A stretch of DNA of 64,000 nt from Sclerotinia nivalis (taxonomy: Eukaryota; Ascomycota; Leotiomycetes; Helotiales; Sclerotiniaceae). The translations under genes were made by a program, and so were the position numbers. The stretch lies in contig JAPEIS010000010.1 in assembly GCA_029531795.1 (NCBI GenBank), positions 2,046,001 through 2,110,000 of the forward strand, written 5' to 3'. The notes beneath the pieces were generated by a model. That model did no database searches and had not been told where the DNA came from. It saw only the letters and a program-made list of their open reading frames with translations. Positions 12,416-26,559 of this stretch are shown one piece after another (positions within the stretch are counted from its first letter, which is position 1; each line of letters starts with the position of its first letter).

Positions 12416-13396
12416 TCACCCACTCTTTCCAGCCAAAATTTTCCTCTCCTCCTCCCTCAAAGCCTCCACCAATTTCTCCCTTAGAAAATCCGTTAGTCCA
12501 AATACTCCCTCGCGTGTTACGATACGGTAGGTTCCCGAGTCTTGCCAATTTCCTGGCTGTTTTCCTTCGTCACCGGCGACAAATTTTCCAGTTGCGTCCA
12601 CTTCGAGTGAGCCGAAAATGTCTTCTGGGTAGGCTATTCGGCCGTAGTCGGGTGGTGAGCGGGTGTCTGATAGGTGGATGTAGCCACTGTGGCCGCTGGA
12701 GCCGGCGCCGCCTGTAAGGGGGTGGGGGGTTAGTTAGGTTTTGTCTTTGGGAAATCGGGACGTCTTCTGGGAAAAGGGAAAGAAACCATACCTTGACTAG
12801 CACTAGGCGGCGCTCCTGAATCCTTCCCTCTCGCACTCTTTGTAGATTGGCGATAAGTAGATGGAGGACTTAAAGAGAAATGTGTAGATGTGGTTGCGAA
12901 TGCGGCCGCTTGCGATTGCAGCTGTGGATCGAGATGTGCGTATTTGGAGAGGATGCCTGAGAGGAAAGGGAGGAAATATGGATTGGGGGTGAAGGCTGAG
13001 GGGCTTATGGGGGTGGAGGGGGGTGAGGTGCTGGTTCCGAGGGAGAGGGAGGGGGTGGGTGGGATGGTGGGAAGGAGGCTGAGGGTGGAGGTTTGGGGGC
13101 TGGAGGGCGTGGGGTGGATGTACTAGTGGAGGGGGGGAGGGGTTAGCTTTTAGTTTTTGACTTTTGAGGTGGATGGTGGATGTGAAGAGAGAGGGAGGGA
13201 GGAATGTTGTGGGATTGGAATTGGAATTGGAATTGGAATTGTTGGTAAAGGGAAAAGGAAAAGAGGGGCGACGAACTATATGTGGATTTTCCTTCAATGT
13301 TGAAACTGCGCGTCGTGTAATGGTTTGCGGAGATTTGTTCGATCGGTTTATGGTGCGCAATGTATGCGACAGGGTGGCAGATTTTGAGAGTAACAT
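12416..13396 (-). CDS. Conserved fungal protein, probable mitochondrial, unknown function
   Basis: Exons 13396-13277, 13122-12792 and 12711-12416; 747 nt, 248 aa. The N-terminus (MLLSKSATLSHTLRTINRS, then several Arg/Lys before VSTLKENPHI) looks like a mitochondrial presequence with no acidic residues. The middle is Pro/Ser/Thr-rich. The C-terminal 90 residues are well ordered, with SGYIHLSDTRSPPDYGRIAY, PEDIFGSLEVD, SGTYRIVTREGVFGLTDFLR and a Lys/Glu helix. I recall this C-terminal pattern from uncharacterised ascomycete proteins but know no function. Intron 1 uses a GTTCGT donor and is 154 nt long because it carries a (GGAATT)n array read on the plus strand. Joins are in phase and the product reads continuously. 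The apparently long minus-strand frame running through intron 1 is not the real reading. Confidence 0.75.
13213..13240. repeat. Hexanucleotide array (TGGAAT)n inside an intron
   Basis: Tandem ATTGGA units within intron 1 of the minus-strand gene around it. They would translate as an Asn-Ser run in one frame, which misleads ORF finding. Confidence 0.85.
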
Positions 13397-14755
13397 TTTT
13401 GGGAGCTGAGCGATAAGAATGGTGTTTGTTGTGGGATGCATGCAAGCAAGTACCTAAGTAAGTAATTATTTTTTTGATAAGATATCAGAATGGATGGCTC
13501 GATTAGGAAATTAGCTTGATGGTGGGTATTAGTAAGCGGCAGGGCTGTGAGTATCTCCGGGCATATGACATATGATGGGCGAAAGAAACCGCGCACCAAA
13601 ATAGAATATACTTTTATTAGACTTTTGATTGTTAATGCTTTTCAAAGATGGAACTTAATAATGTTTGGAAATGGGATAGGAGCTCGGGAGCTGATGGTAG
13701 ATATTGGTTATTTGGTATATCGGATGCTATTATACAATCTGGATTGTTTCAAGGTTACTGTCCAAGCAAGCAGCAAGCACAGGAATCATACTTATGAATA
13801 TTGATCTGAATAGGTAAGCATACAATAATGGATATCTATTACAGTCCGGTATACGCCGATATCTAGATCTTTTCAAAGTATTCAAATTAGTTTCATGGAT
13901 TCACTCAATAGCCTTCCCCTCTCTTCTAATTTCGCCTAGTCCCTATCCCGTCCGTCCCTAGAATCTACGTGGAAGTCTGGAGGGTCTTTGGAGGAGTACT
14001 GACGTATAGGTAGGTATTAGAAGAATTTGTATTCAGCTAATGGTAAGGGTCAAGCGTAGATCCCTAGTCCTAGGATACAAACCTAATTCGTATCTTATGA
14101 GCGATATAATTGAGCTTCCTTGCTCAAGCCATCCTACATGATTTGGCACTATAAATAGGTTGGGAGTGTCTCGTGAATTGGGTCGAATCTAGAATCTAGA
14201 ATCTAGAATCTTGAAATCATCATATGAATGTTTGTTGGGGATGAAATATTGATAAATATATATTTCCTTATGCCATGCAATAAGTTCGGATGGAAATAAA
14301 GTTTGAAGAATAAACAAGTTTTTCAATACTGTACATCTAAATATTTCTCTCCCCTTGCACTAAACCCCCAATGTTACACCACGCTCAATCCCCTTCAACT
14401 TCCCCAGATATCGCTAACTAAAGCTTCACGCATCGGCCACCTCTGTCTGATGTTGAGGAGCTGGAACCACAAATCATCTTTTCCTTTATAAGATTATCAA
14501 AAATTTAAATCTCAACGGAAGAGTCTTTCAAATCATTCACTAACTGTTGATACCCTTGAAAATCTTTTTGATTCCTCACTTCTGACCCTCCAATTATTAC
14601 TCACAACAAGTGATTCACATTGATTCAAAGCTTGTATCTACCTACAGAAAGCCACCAAAAATCATCTTTGGTGGGGTTAAAGCAACGACAACGGAACAAT
14701 TACCCAGTCAACATACAACCGTTCAACATCATTGAAATACTTCACAAACAACGCC
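13397..14755. other. Divergent intergenic region and SNF1 leader
   Basis: The start of the minus-strand gene and the SNF1 start lie on either side. No gene is seen. 14185-14211 is a heptamer repeat (GAATCTA)n. 14500-14750 is C/A-rich leader sequence typical of long SNF1-type 5' UTRs. Confidence 0.5.
14185..14211. repeat. Heptanucleotide array (GAATCTA)n
   Basis: Nearly four tandem 7-nt units in the SNF1 upstream region. Confidence 0.8.
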
Positions 14756-17216
<2,461 letters not shown>

Positions 17217-17719
17217 TTTTTTCGGTAATTATTAAATGGTTGAGTTTATTTGTTTGGTTTGATAATATTTTTTTCGTGAAAGATATGATATGGTAATGAT
17301 GAACAATGGAAATTTCTATGATTATATTTTATTTTTCGGTACGGCGGAGTGAGGTTAGGATGAGGATGGGAATGGGGATGGGAATGGACATGGTGGGGAC
17401 TTGGTTTGGAAGGATGGAATATTAAGATGATAGCAATTGATGATTTTATCTTGCTACTATTAAGTTGATTCGATTTGACTTGAATGGTATATTGGTTTGT
17501 GTTATTATATTATGAATGGATGGCGAATTGATTGAATGAATTGACGGGTGAAATGGATGTGGATGTGGATGAATGCATTGATGGATTGAAAGTTATGCGC
17601 GTAGTGGGGAGTTGTGCGCGGTTTACGTGGTTTACGCGGTTTGCAGATTACTTTTTTGGATGTGTTTGTTTGTTAAGAAGGAGATTTATTGTTGTTGGAA
17701 TCTTGGAGAGGAGAGGGGG

Positions 17720-17780
17720 GGAAGGGAGAGAGAGAGGGAAAGAGAGAGAGAGACAGGTGGGGAGAGAGAGAGAGAGAAAT
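17720..17780. repeat. GA-rich microsatellite
   Basis: Imperfect (GA)n and GGGAGAGA tract on the plus strand, interrupted by CAGGTGGGG. Confidence 0.8.
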
Positions 17781-18169
17781 GTTTGTTTGCTAGCCTTGGC
17801 TTGGTTTGGTTTGAGACTTGAGTAGGAAGAAGATGTGGTGCGTGGATGAGGAAGGCGTGGGGGGAGGAGAGGGGGGAACGGAAACGGGAACGGGGAGGGC
17901 GTGAGAGTGATTGTGGGGGTGAAGAGTGAGGGTAAAAAGAAAGAGTAACGAGGTAGTTAGGAACGATACAAATGCCAATACAAATACAAATGCAAATGAA
18001 GATCAAATGTACTTGAAGAGATTTAGATATTCGATTTACGCTGGGAATTGGGGGATTGAGGGATTAGGGTAAATGATGGAATGAATGGGTGTGAATATGA
18101 ACATCACCATTAAATGTTCCTCTGAGATTTTATCTTTTTATCTTGGTATGTATGCCGTATTCGTAGAAT

Positions 18170-18203
18170 GAGTGAGTGAGTGAGTGAGTGAGTGAGTGAG
18201 TGA
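18170..18203. repeat. Tetranucleotide array (GAGT)n
   Basis: About eight perfect tandem GAGT units. Confidence 0.9.
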
Positions 18204-18699
18204 CTTATTGAGTGATATTTGAAATAAAAGATAATCGGAATCGGAATCAAAATCGGAATCGCACTTGGTATATAGTATATAAATATTTAGGTATTTAGGT
18301 ATTTAGGTATTTAGATAGTATGAAGGATTTGTAGAGGTTGGGGTTAGGGTTATATAATTGCATTGTAATGATGTTATGATAATGTGATGGTATGATGTTA
18401 TGAGGGATATAGATATAGATATGGATGTTTGAGTACTTTTTGGAGATGGGTTGGGATTCGTTGGGATGAGTATGAGTATGAGTAGTTTATTTGTATGTAT
18501 GTATGATCTTATGTTTTTGGATTGCGTTGAGCTGAGTTTAGAGAAAAGAAAGGAAAGGAAAGGAAAAGGGAATAAGAATGAAGAATAAAATGTGATGTGT
18601 GATGTGTGATGTGAGAGTGATATAAGAGTGAAGAGGTGAGATTGGATAGGTGTTCTATTCATATAAAAGGAAAATCAAGAAGTATACTCGACTAATACT

Positions 18700-18868
<169 letters not shown>

Positions 18869-19390
18869 TATCTTATATCTTTTACCTTTTACCTCATACT
18901 ATACCTTACATTACACCTCCTACCTCCTACCTCCTACCTCCTACCCACAAAACCTCAAGCAAGACTACTTTCATACTTTTCATAATATACCGTACCAAAT
19001 TTTGCCGAGCCAAACATTCTTATATTAAAGATAAAATATCCACGCGATATCAAAGACCTCCACGCGATGTAGAGCACTCTATATAGTCTTTAGAATTGTC
19101 GATGTTATTTATTTTAGTAAATTTAAGTAGGTATTCATATTCCAGAATATATTAATGGCAAATCGATGTTTTTGCTAATGCTCGGCTTGAGGATTATATC
19201 GTACTGAAAGAAGGGATTGAATAAACCAAATGAATCAATAGAATAGATAGATAGATGGTATCTCGCTGGGTATCATACACTTATACACGCCATGTCTTCT
19301 CTTTCTCCTCCCCCGTTCTCGTCCTCATTCTCCTCTCCTCTCCCATCCTCATCCTCCAAATCACCTCCCAAATAAAACCCCATCTACAAC

Positions 19391-21539
19391 CTACAACCTC
19401 CCCCTAACCCATTCAACCCAAATCCCCAAATCCTCACAAACCTCCAACATCCTACCCAAATCATCTCTCGTCAACATTCTCTCCTTTACCTTCCCTGTTA
19501 CATCCCCTTCCACCCCATGTAAAACATTCTCCTCCACAACCACCACCCCTCCATTCCCTTGAATTTCAAAAACCACATTCGCGCTTCTCTTTCTAAAGTC
19601 AAATACCACTTGGACTCTAGGTACCGGAGTTAATGTTAATGAAACATCTAGATGTTTTGATTTATCCTTCTTCTCTTTCTCTCGTTTCGGTAGAGAAGTT
19701 GATGATATTGGCGTTGCAGTAAGACCCATCATAAAATCCTCGAACTCCCATTTTTTAGTCGGAGGACTGATAGTTTCTGGTTCTGGAGTCTTGGAGACTG
19801 CGTCAACTTTAGACGAATCTCTCTCCTTCGATTTTAATTTCAAATTTTCTTCCGCCGCAAAACTTTTTCTCAAAATCGTGCTCAAAAAAGCAAATTGTCT
19901 CAAACATGGCAACATCTCCACCAATTGTCTTGGATGACTAAATGATACCTCCTCCACCTGCCTTCCATAATCAATCTTCTCAATGAACAACGTGTTACTA
20001 TATTGCTCTATCCTCTTTCTCCCCTCTCGATCCCAGACAGGGATATTCCTATCCATGTTAATAGTTCTGGCTTGTGTTTCGCTAGTCTTCAATGCTTCTT
20101 CTGCACTTAAGGGAAACATAAGTCCATCGAACGTTGTGATTTCCGAAAAATCAAAGGGTGTTTGGGTTGATTGATATATCTGCATTGCGATCGCATAGGG
20201 TACTATAATTGGCGGATCAAATTTCGCAACAAAAATGGCTTCTGGGAATTTTTGTGTTCCAACATCCAAGCCATCCGTCTTATTATCGGAATTTGTCGGT
20301 AAAAGGGTATTGTCAGGTTCCAACCAATCTAAAATTGGCCCCTGGCGTAATTGTGCTGCCTGGAATAAATCATCGACTGCTGGATCCGCTTTCTGAATAT
20401 CATCTGATATCCATTTATCAGATACACGTAGAGGGGTATATACCCCTACTACCAATGAAGGTAACGGTGCGACTTCAACTAACAACGACCATGTCTTCCT
20501 ATTCTTTTCCTTTTCCTTTCCCTTTCCCTTTGTCGGAATTCGTCGTTTTTCTTGCCAATAATCCAGACTTAATCCCAATCTCTCCCTTGAATGCATAACT
20601 GGTATGCCACTCCTGATACACATCGCCGCCCTCGCAATTTCCTCATCCCCCATTCCCAGCATATCATTCTCCCTCAACCTGCTCACCTCCCAATTATGTA
20701 GCTTATGCAAACTACAATATATCCCCGCAACCGCCTCATGACAGTTAAGTCCAGGTATAACGCTCAATTTATCCAACATAGTTAACCTCTCCAAATTTGC
20801 CGCGAATCGATCTAGCATCTTCGTCAACGGACTCTCCCCAGCTTCAAACTGTAAATCCTTCAACAATATATCCGAAGCTGTCTTCTCATGTTTGGTTACC
20901 GATTCAGGCGCATCGGGAAACGATAGCGAAACTTTCTGTACGATATTATTCGCAAAATCGATATCGAGCGCGAGAGCATTCCCTGCTATAATAAGTGTGC
21001 GCCCATTACTTGCGCCGCCCATCGAATCCTCCCATAAACATTCTAATCCTACTCTACGTGCTAATCTTTCGAGACCAGCTTCACTAAGTCGCCCTTTATT
21101 TGGCTATTCAACCACATTAGCATTGCCAACCCATACCACCTTGGACAATTTCTCTCTTTTCTCCATTCAAACCAACTGAACTCACCTTCAAAATCTCAAT
21201 ACATCCCATCAATCTCCTCCTTTTCTCCTCCTCATCCTTTCCCGGTCCTCCACCCAATCCCCCAATTCCATGTAAATCAATGCCCAAATCCCCTACTACA
21301 TCCGCACCTATCCCTAATGCCAATGCCGCAGATGGGCTATCAAACCCCACCATACCCATATTATATCCTTGATTCGACATTGAAGTTCCTGCTGGACTGG
21401 ATTTCTTGATTTGAGAGGGTGATGGCACAACAGAGCGCGGTCCATGAGGAGAGAATGCTAGATGGGATGTAGAAAACGGAGTTGAAACGGGTGGTGTAGC
21501 TGCTACACCAGGATATTTTCCTGGTGTTGGAGTTGCCAT
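19391..21539 (-). CDS. med1: Mediator complex subunit 1 (Med1), fungal type
   Basis: Two exons, 21539-21186 and 21103-19391, joined in phase 0 across an 82-nt intron (GTGAGT donor, AATAG acceptor); 2067 nt, 688 aa. The N-terminus is low-complexity (TPGKYPGVAATPPVSTPFS), followed by the helical fungal Med1 core: GRLSEAGLERLARRVGLEC, then WEDSMGGASNGRTLIIAG, FANNIVQKVSLSF, LDRFAANLERLTMLDKLSV and the later YGRQVEEVSFSHPRQLVEML. I recognise the order of blocks from ascomycete Med1 proteins. Med1 sits in the Mediator middle module, linking activators to RNA polymerase II. The second ORF alone begins at MGGASNGRT inside the core and would miss about 146 residues. Confidence 0.88.
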
Positions 21540-22201
21540 TTTGGTGGTAGTTTATGAATAATGTGTGGATTAATTCTCGAGTTGAGGAACGAGTTATCGT
21601 GGTGGAAACTGTAGGTAGAAAAGACGAGTGGCAAAGTACTATAACTTCAGAGCTGTGGGTTTTGTGCGGTTGTGATTATGGCGATCAAATTTACATAGTC
21701 ACCGTCGCATATGAAGTCCAAGTTTATATGTGCGATTTCACAAAATCAACGGCACTGGTAAATGTAGAGTGCTACAATTGCAAAAGCGATTATGTTTTTG
21801 ATGAACAAGAGATAGAGCTTACTATGATTGTTATCGGACGGTGCGGGCTTGTCGGCCGCAATAAGCGCTTCCGCTTTAATGTCCAATGACCGGCCTTGAG
21901 TAAGGTTATGGAAAATGCATACAAACTTCGAATTATCATACAGTTTCCACACAAACATCGAAGAATTATAAAATCGCAAGTCAAACAAGGACAAAAATTC
22001 AAGACTACTACAACAAATAATCGTATACAAGTGCTTTCTGCTTCTCTGCTCTGCTCTGCGTAAAGTATCGCCGCTATCTTAAAATAACACTAAACACTAC
22101 TACCATCAAAGAGGATAATATACTATGATAATCAATACTTTCGCTTTTTCTTGATCCATTATTCATTACCCATTATTAATCATTTAACAAGCTTCGAAGC
22201 T
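21540..22201. other. MED1 promoter region
   Basis: About 660 bp upstream of the minus-strand MED1 start and downstream of the next minus-strand gene. No gene, repeat or clear motif seen. Confidence 0.5.
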
Positions 22202-25000
22202 TCAAACTACGTCGGCACCCTTTGGTGCACGAGGCTTAGTAGCAAAAGGATTTGCAAATGCCTTTTTCTCCTTTTCTTGCAACAATAGACGCTCAAGCTC
22301 CTCTTGAATCTCCGCAGCATTCTTCACAGCAGCTGGGGGAGGTGAGGGTGGATTAGTGCATATCGTACCAGTTAATGGATACTTTTCGTAAAACCGAGCA
22401 AGAAGTGGTTCTGCTAGACGAGGGTCCATAGCTTTGGCTGTTCTTCCTTCATCATCCTCATTTAGAGGCTGGGTCAGTGTCGTTTTGACTGGCACTTTAC
22501 GACCAACATGTGCTTTGAATGGAATGGAGAGCCCTGGTGGTGGTAGTACGAACTTCTTTGGCTGGGTCTTGATCCAAACCGGTTCTGCTGGCATGAGTGG
22601 CTTTGGGTAAAACATTGGTAACATTTCATTGGAGGTTGGGATAATCTCTTCCTTCCAAAAGAGACCTCGCCGTTCATGGTCAGTGCGTGTAATATGAGCT
22701 CTTGCAGACGCAAAGTCTTCGAAGCATGCTGCCTCAGGGTTGAGACTGTTGCTGGAACCCCTCTCCTTTCTCGGGCTGCACTTAGTATCGTGAGCAATCT
22801 TCAAATTCTCGATAGACTTGACATCATCGTCATCATCATCGTCAAGCCTTTTCAAAACCTTCAAAAGCCTATGAAGAACTTTCCGATCTCCCTTTTCCCA
22901 CGTAGCAAGGGACCTAATGCAATCCTCAAGTAAATCTCCGGCTTTCTTGCCGTCCGGGCTTTCAGATGATTCTTCGTCTGACAGTTCTCGCGCTGTAACG
23001 TGGACATAATTTTTGGGATTAGCAGTATATTTGTCGATAGACTCAATCAGCTTGAGAGGAGATCCGTCAGCAACGGTTTCTGTCGAAGGACCCGATGTTT
23101 TGGATATGTCTTCACTCATGTTGACTTTGTCTTTTCCCTCCCTGATGGGGGATTGTGTCATTCCTGGTTCCGAAGCACCACCCAAGCGATTCTTGACAGG
23201 TTGCCTAGAAAGTCTCGGCGTTGTCTCCTCCTGAATGTGGAGGGGCTCGGTTGGAAGTTTCTTAGCAGATTTAGGACTGTCGTTCGGAGAATTTACATAG
23301 TAGCCAACGATTCTCTTGGTAGGAGTGTAATCATCCTTCGTCAAGAATTGTGGTCCTGCTTCAACCTTGTATGACTGAGGGCTATCCCTTCTCTTCGGCT
23401 CTTTGATCACTGAATCCACACCTCTGTATGTCTGAATCTGAGGGATATTCGACTGCGGACTAGCTTTGTAAGTTGGAATTCCAGTATTTCTCTGAAACTT
23501 TTGGGGCGAGTTATTGTTTACAAGGGGTGCTCGTGTAAACTCTCTGTTAAATCTAAATTCTTCACATGGTTGTGTTCGACCGAAGAGATACTGGGGTCTG
23601 CGATGATGTATTGGACCTAGTTGCTTCAAGGCTCTTCCACATGAGACAATTGAAGGATCAACTGCCATTGGTCTATTAACGTATTCTGGATCCGGACAAT
23701 CTCGGAGAAGACCAGAACGAGCAAGCTGTTCTCGAATATTAGCCTCAAGGCCTCTGTCAATCGGAGGGCAAATTGAAATATCAGATCCCACACTGGCGCC
23801 GCGTGAACTTAAGCCAAAAGCATCTCGTGGGTAGTGCGAATGCTGAGTGTAATGTGTTTGGCGTCCAAATTTCTCAGATTGTGTATTCGGTCTTAAAGCT
23901 TGCTGCATCATAGTGCGTAAGGCAACTCGGGGGGAAACTCTCCCGGTATTCTCATCTCGACGCTCCTCGAGAACGGGGGCGCACTCAGCATATATTTCAT
24001 CGCCACATTCAAGGCCCCGTCCATTTTGGACAGCTATGTTATGATGATGATTCCTTGTGTTGACCGTCTGTAATGCTACATGACCAGCACCCATATTCAT
24101 GTTCAGCGGAACGTTATATGTCATTGGTAGCTGATGTTGGAAGGTCGCATACGGTAAAGTGCCAGGGGCCACATTATGGAAATAACCATGATAAGGTTGT
24201 TGAAGATAGGCCATATGCAATGGTAAGTTTGTTGTATTGTTGCCATTTGGAAATGGTGACTCCTCTCTTTGGTGCCTTAATACCAACCTTGGAGGATCAC
24301 CTCCTCCAGCCGGTGCATTTCTAAGCACCAGCCGTGGCTTTCTTTGCTCATAATGAACCATTATTCCTCTTATCAACTTTGGCCTTTTCTGAAGAATTTG
24401 CCTGAATTGTATGCTTCCAATATCAGGTCAGTTGACTTCAAATCGACTTCTGCGCACGAGTTATAGTAGCCCTTCCGTACAAACAGTGCCACGCACAATC
24501 TCGCGAAGGCGTATTCCAGAAGACTTACCCTTCGGCTAGGGTTCTTGTCCTCTGAAGGGTATTTTACTTGCCAATGCTCTGAGAAGACTTCGAAGGCGTT
24601 TGTCCAAAGTTTTTCCGTAGTGTCTGTTTCGTCCAAGAATTAGTCACCAAAACCATGAAAGCTCTACCCAAGTCTATGCAAAACATATCGCACAACCAAG
24701 GGACTCACCAGAATAAGAATCTGAAATCTCATTCAGATCCTTGTGAATCCAATAAGCTTTTTGGGCCGGTGTCAAAGGTTCCAAATATGGCGAAGGAGGG
24801 GCAGGAGTTAAGGTGGCAGAATCCGAATCAGAAACAGGCTTGAGATTAGAATGAGTCTCGATGTCCTTGAGAAATGCCTCTCTTGAATACTTCGAAAACT
24901 TCACTTTATCCGCCAAGGACTCTTCTTTATAAAAAGAAAGAGGATGGGAGGAGTCGAAAACGTGGTATGCCAAGTCTGAAGGCTTGACACCGACCTTCAT
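22202..25000 (-). CDS. Large, mostly disordered fungal protein of unknown function
   Basis: Exons 25000-24709, 24623-24529 and 24388-22202; 2574 nt, 857 aa. The ATG at 25000 begins MKVGVKPSDLAYHVFDSSH. Exon 2 gives DTTEKLWTNAFEVFSEHWQV and stops at a strong GTAAGT donor after KNPSRR. Exon 3 resumes in phase 0 with KRPKLIRGIMVHYEQRKPRL. This join replaces two overlapping open frames only about 12 nt apart that otherwise look like separate genes. The body is Pro/Ser/Arg-rich with an Asp run (DDDDDDDVK, near 640) and ends in a Lys/Glu helix plus ATKPRAPKGADVV. The N-terminal 130 residues look folded. No catalytic motif, TM segment or signal peptide is seen. Repeated RLVLR motifs (RKPRLVLRN, PPRLVLRH) are a local oddity. 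I recognise no named family. Confidence 0.72.
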
Positions 25001-26559
25001 GGACAAGCAAGACTCAATGCGTATGAAATTTGGGAATGAGAAGGAAGCAATGCGTCAAAGAGCAAGGATAGTTGATGTTTAATCTAGAGAAGCAAGATTT
25101 CTGTGAGTGTGTGTCTGGTGGGTGTGGTAGGTTGAGAGAGCAAAATTTGTAGCGATGTTGCTGTGTGCTTGTTTGTTGGATGATAATTGGAAGAGCATTA
25201 AGACAGGCAGAGATTTTTTGTTTGGGTCAACACCTCAGCATAGCATGGGAAGGAGCAATTTAGTTCATATTGATGTAAAAGGGGAAGGCGTAGACATTGA
25301 GAAGTTGTTCGGGCCGTGGCCAAACTTGGAAGGAAAGAGTGTGAGTATTTGCGCTGAATCGTGTATGAAATTTATTGCAAAGCACGTTGGTTCGAGAACT
25401 CACTGAAATCACATAGATAGTAGTTTTACTCGGATATATCAGACTCCTTAACTGAGTAAAAGATGAAGTTTCAGTACGATGAGCAGTATTGAATTTGCCA
25501 GGGCAAACATGGAAAGGAAGTAAGTCACGCCACTACCACGCATACTGCTGCCCTTCCACAAGTTCTTCCCCCACAACAAACCTCAGTCTCCTGGTATAGA
25601 AAATAGCCGATCAAAATGAAGTCTTGAATTATTTCCATACTTTTGTTCCACATTTCACCATCTTGTGAGGCACATTTTTCAAAAACATATCTGATCCACC
25701 AAACGTGACCAAAATTCCCCCAGATGCTGTATGTGGATTGAAAAGAAGTGAAATTGACCTCTTCCAAGAATTGCCTACCAAAAATACTTTTATGATTGTA
25801 GCAACATATCTTCTCGAAGCCAAAAATTGTGAATTGCCAAAGATTTAAAGTTGGAATGAGAATATTTGGAGTTTTGTTGCATTTCTCATCAACTTCTGAT
25901 GCGATACCCTTCTTTCAACAATATATTGAATACATTTTGCATCCGATACATCATATTGAAATTGTGTACCAAACTTGAGAAGAAGCAAAATATAATTATC
26001 ATACCAAGATGAATTGGATGAATTGAGAGTTTGAATTGAATTGAAAAGAAATTTGCAATGAAAATACACGACTTTGAGGTTCCTGAAGAATGATGGGTAA
26101 TCTCATATGACAGGAACTGGTGGAAACTCGACATATTACCTTGCAATGTGTTATATAAACCATCATAGCCAACAACTAAATCGAAATTATTCTTTAAAAA
26201 ATAATCCATAGCATTGATTTGGAGATTGTGCAAGAAGAATGTTGGAGCTTAGAGGTTGAAGTTAAAGGATTATCGCATGCATAATGACGGACTTTCAGCC
26301 CAAAGAAGGGCTCTAGATCTTCGTTCGTTCGTCCGTTCGTGCGATTTCTAAAACCAGCTATCATAATCACACCCACAATTTTATCTAGAACTACCACGCC
26401 GCAACACTATTAAAACAATATTGGGAAGTGTCGATATACTGACTCCTCATCTCCAAGATGTTGTGAACTTCTTTTAACCTAACGCTGATATAAATATCTA
26501 ATAGTCCAGCACGGGCACCGTTCATTCGCAGTACTATCTTACAACAGCGGGGTAACAAC
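25001..26559. other. Divergent intergenic region, no gene recognised
   Basis: Lies between the start of the minus-strand disordered protein and the plus-strand carboxylesterase. Open frames such as 25525-25767 and 25889-26233 (minus) are AT-rich and without domains. A CGTTCGTTCGTCCGTTCGTG run occurs at about 26320-26340. Confidence 0.5.

Noticed and set aside
13164..13409. Plus-strand ORF with an ELELELELE run
   Set aside because: Shadow of the minus-strand gene's first exon and of the (TGGAAT)n array in its intron.
22474..22797. Extra minus-strand ORF of 107 codons
   Set aside because: Alternative frame of the large disordered-protein gene.
24373..24376. Two separate overlapping genes on the minus strand at 24.37 kb
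   Set aside because: The stop/start gap is about 12 nt. A GTAAGT donor at 24528 and AG at 24389 join them in phase as one gene.
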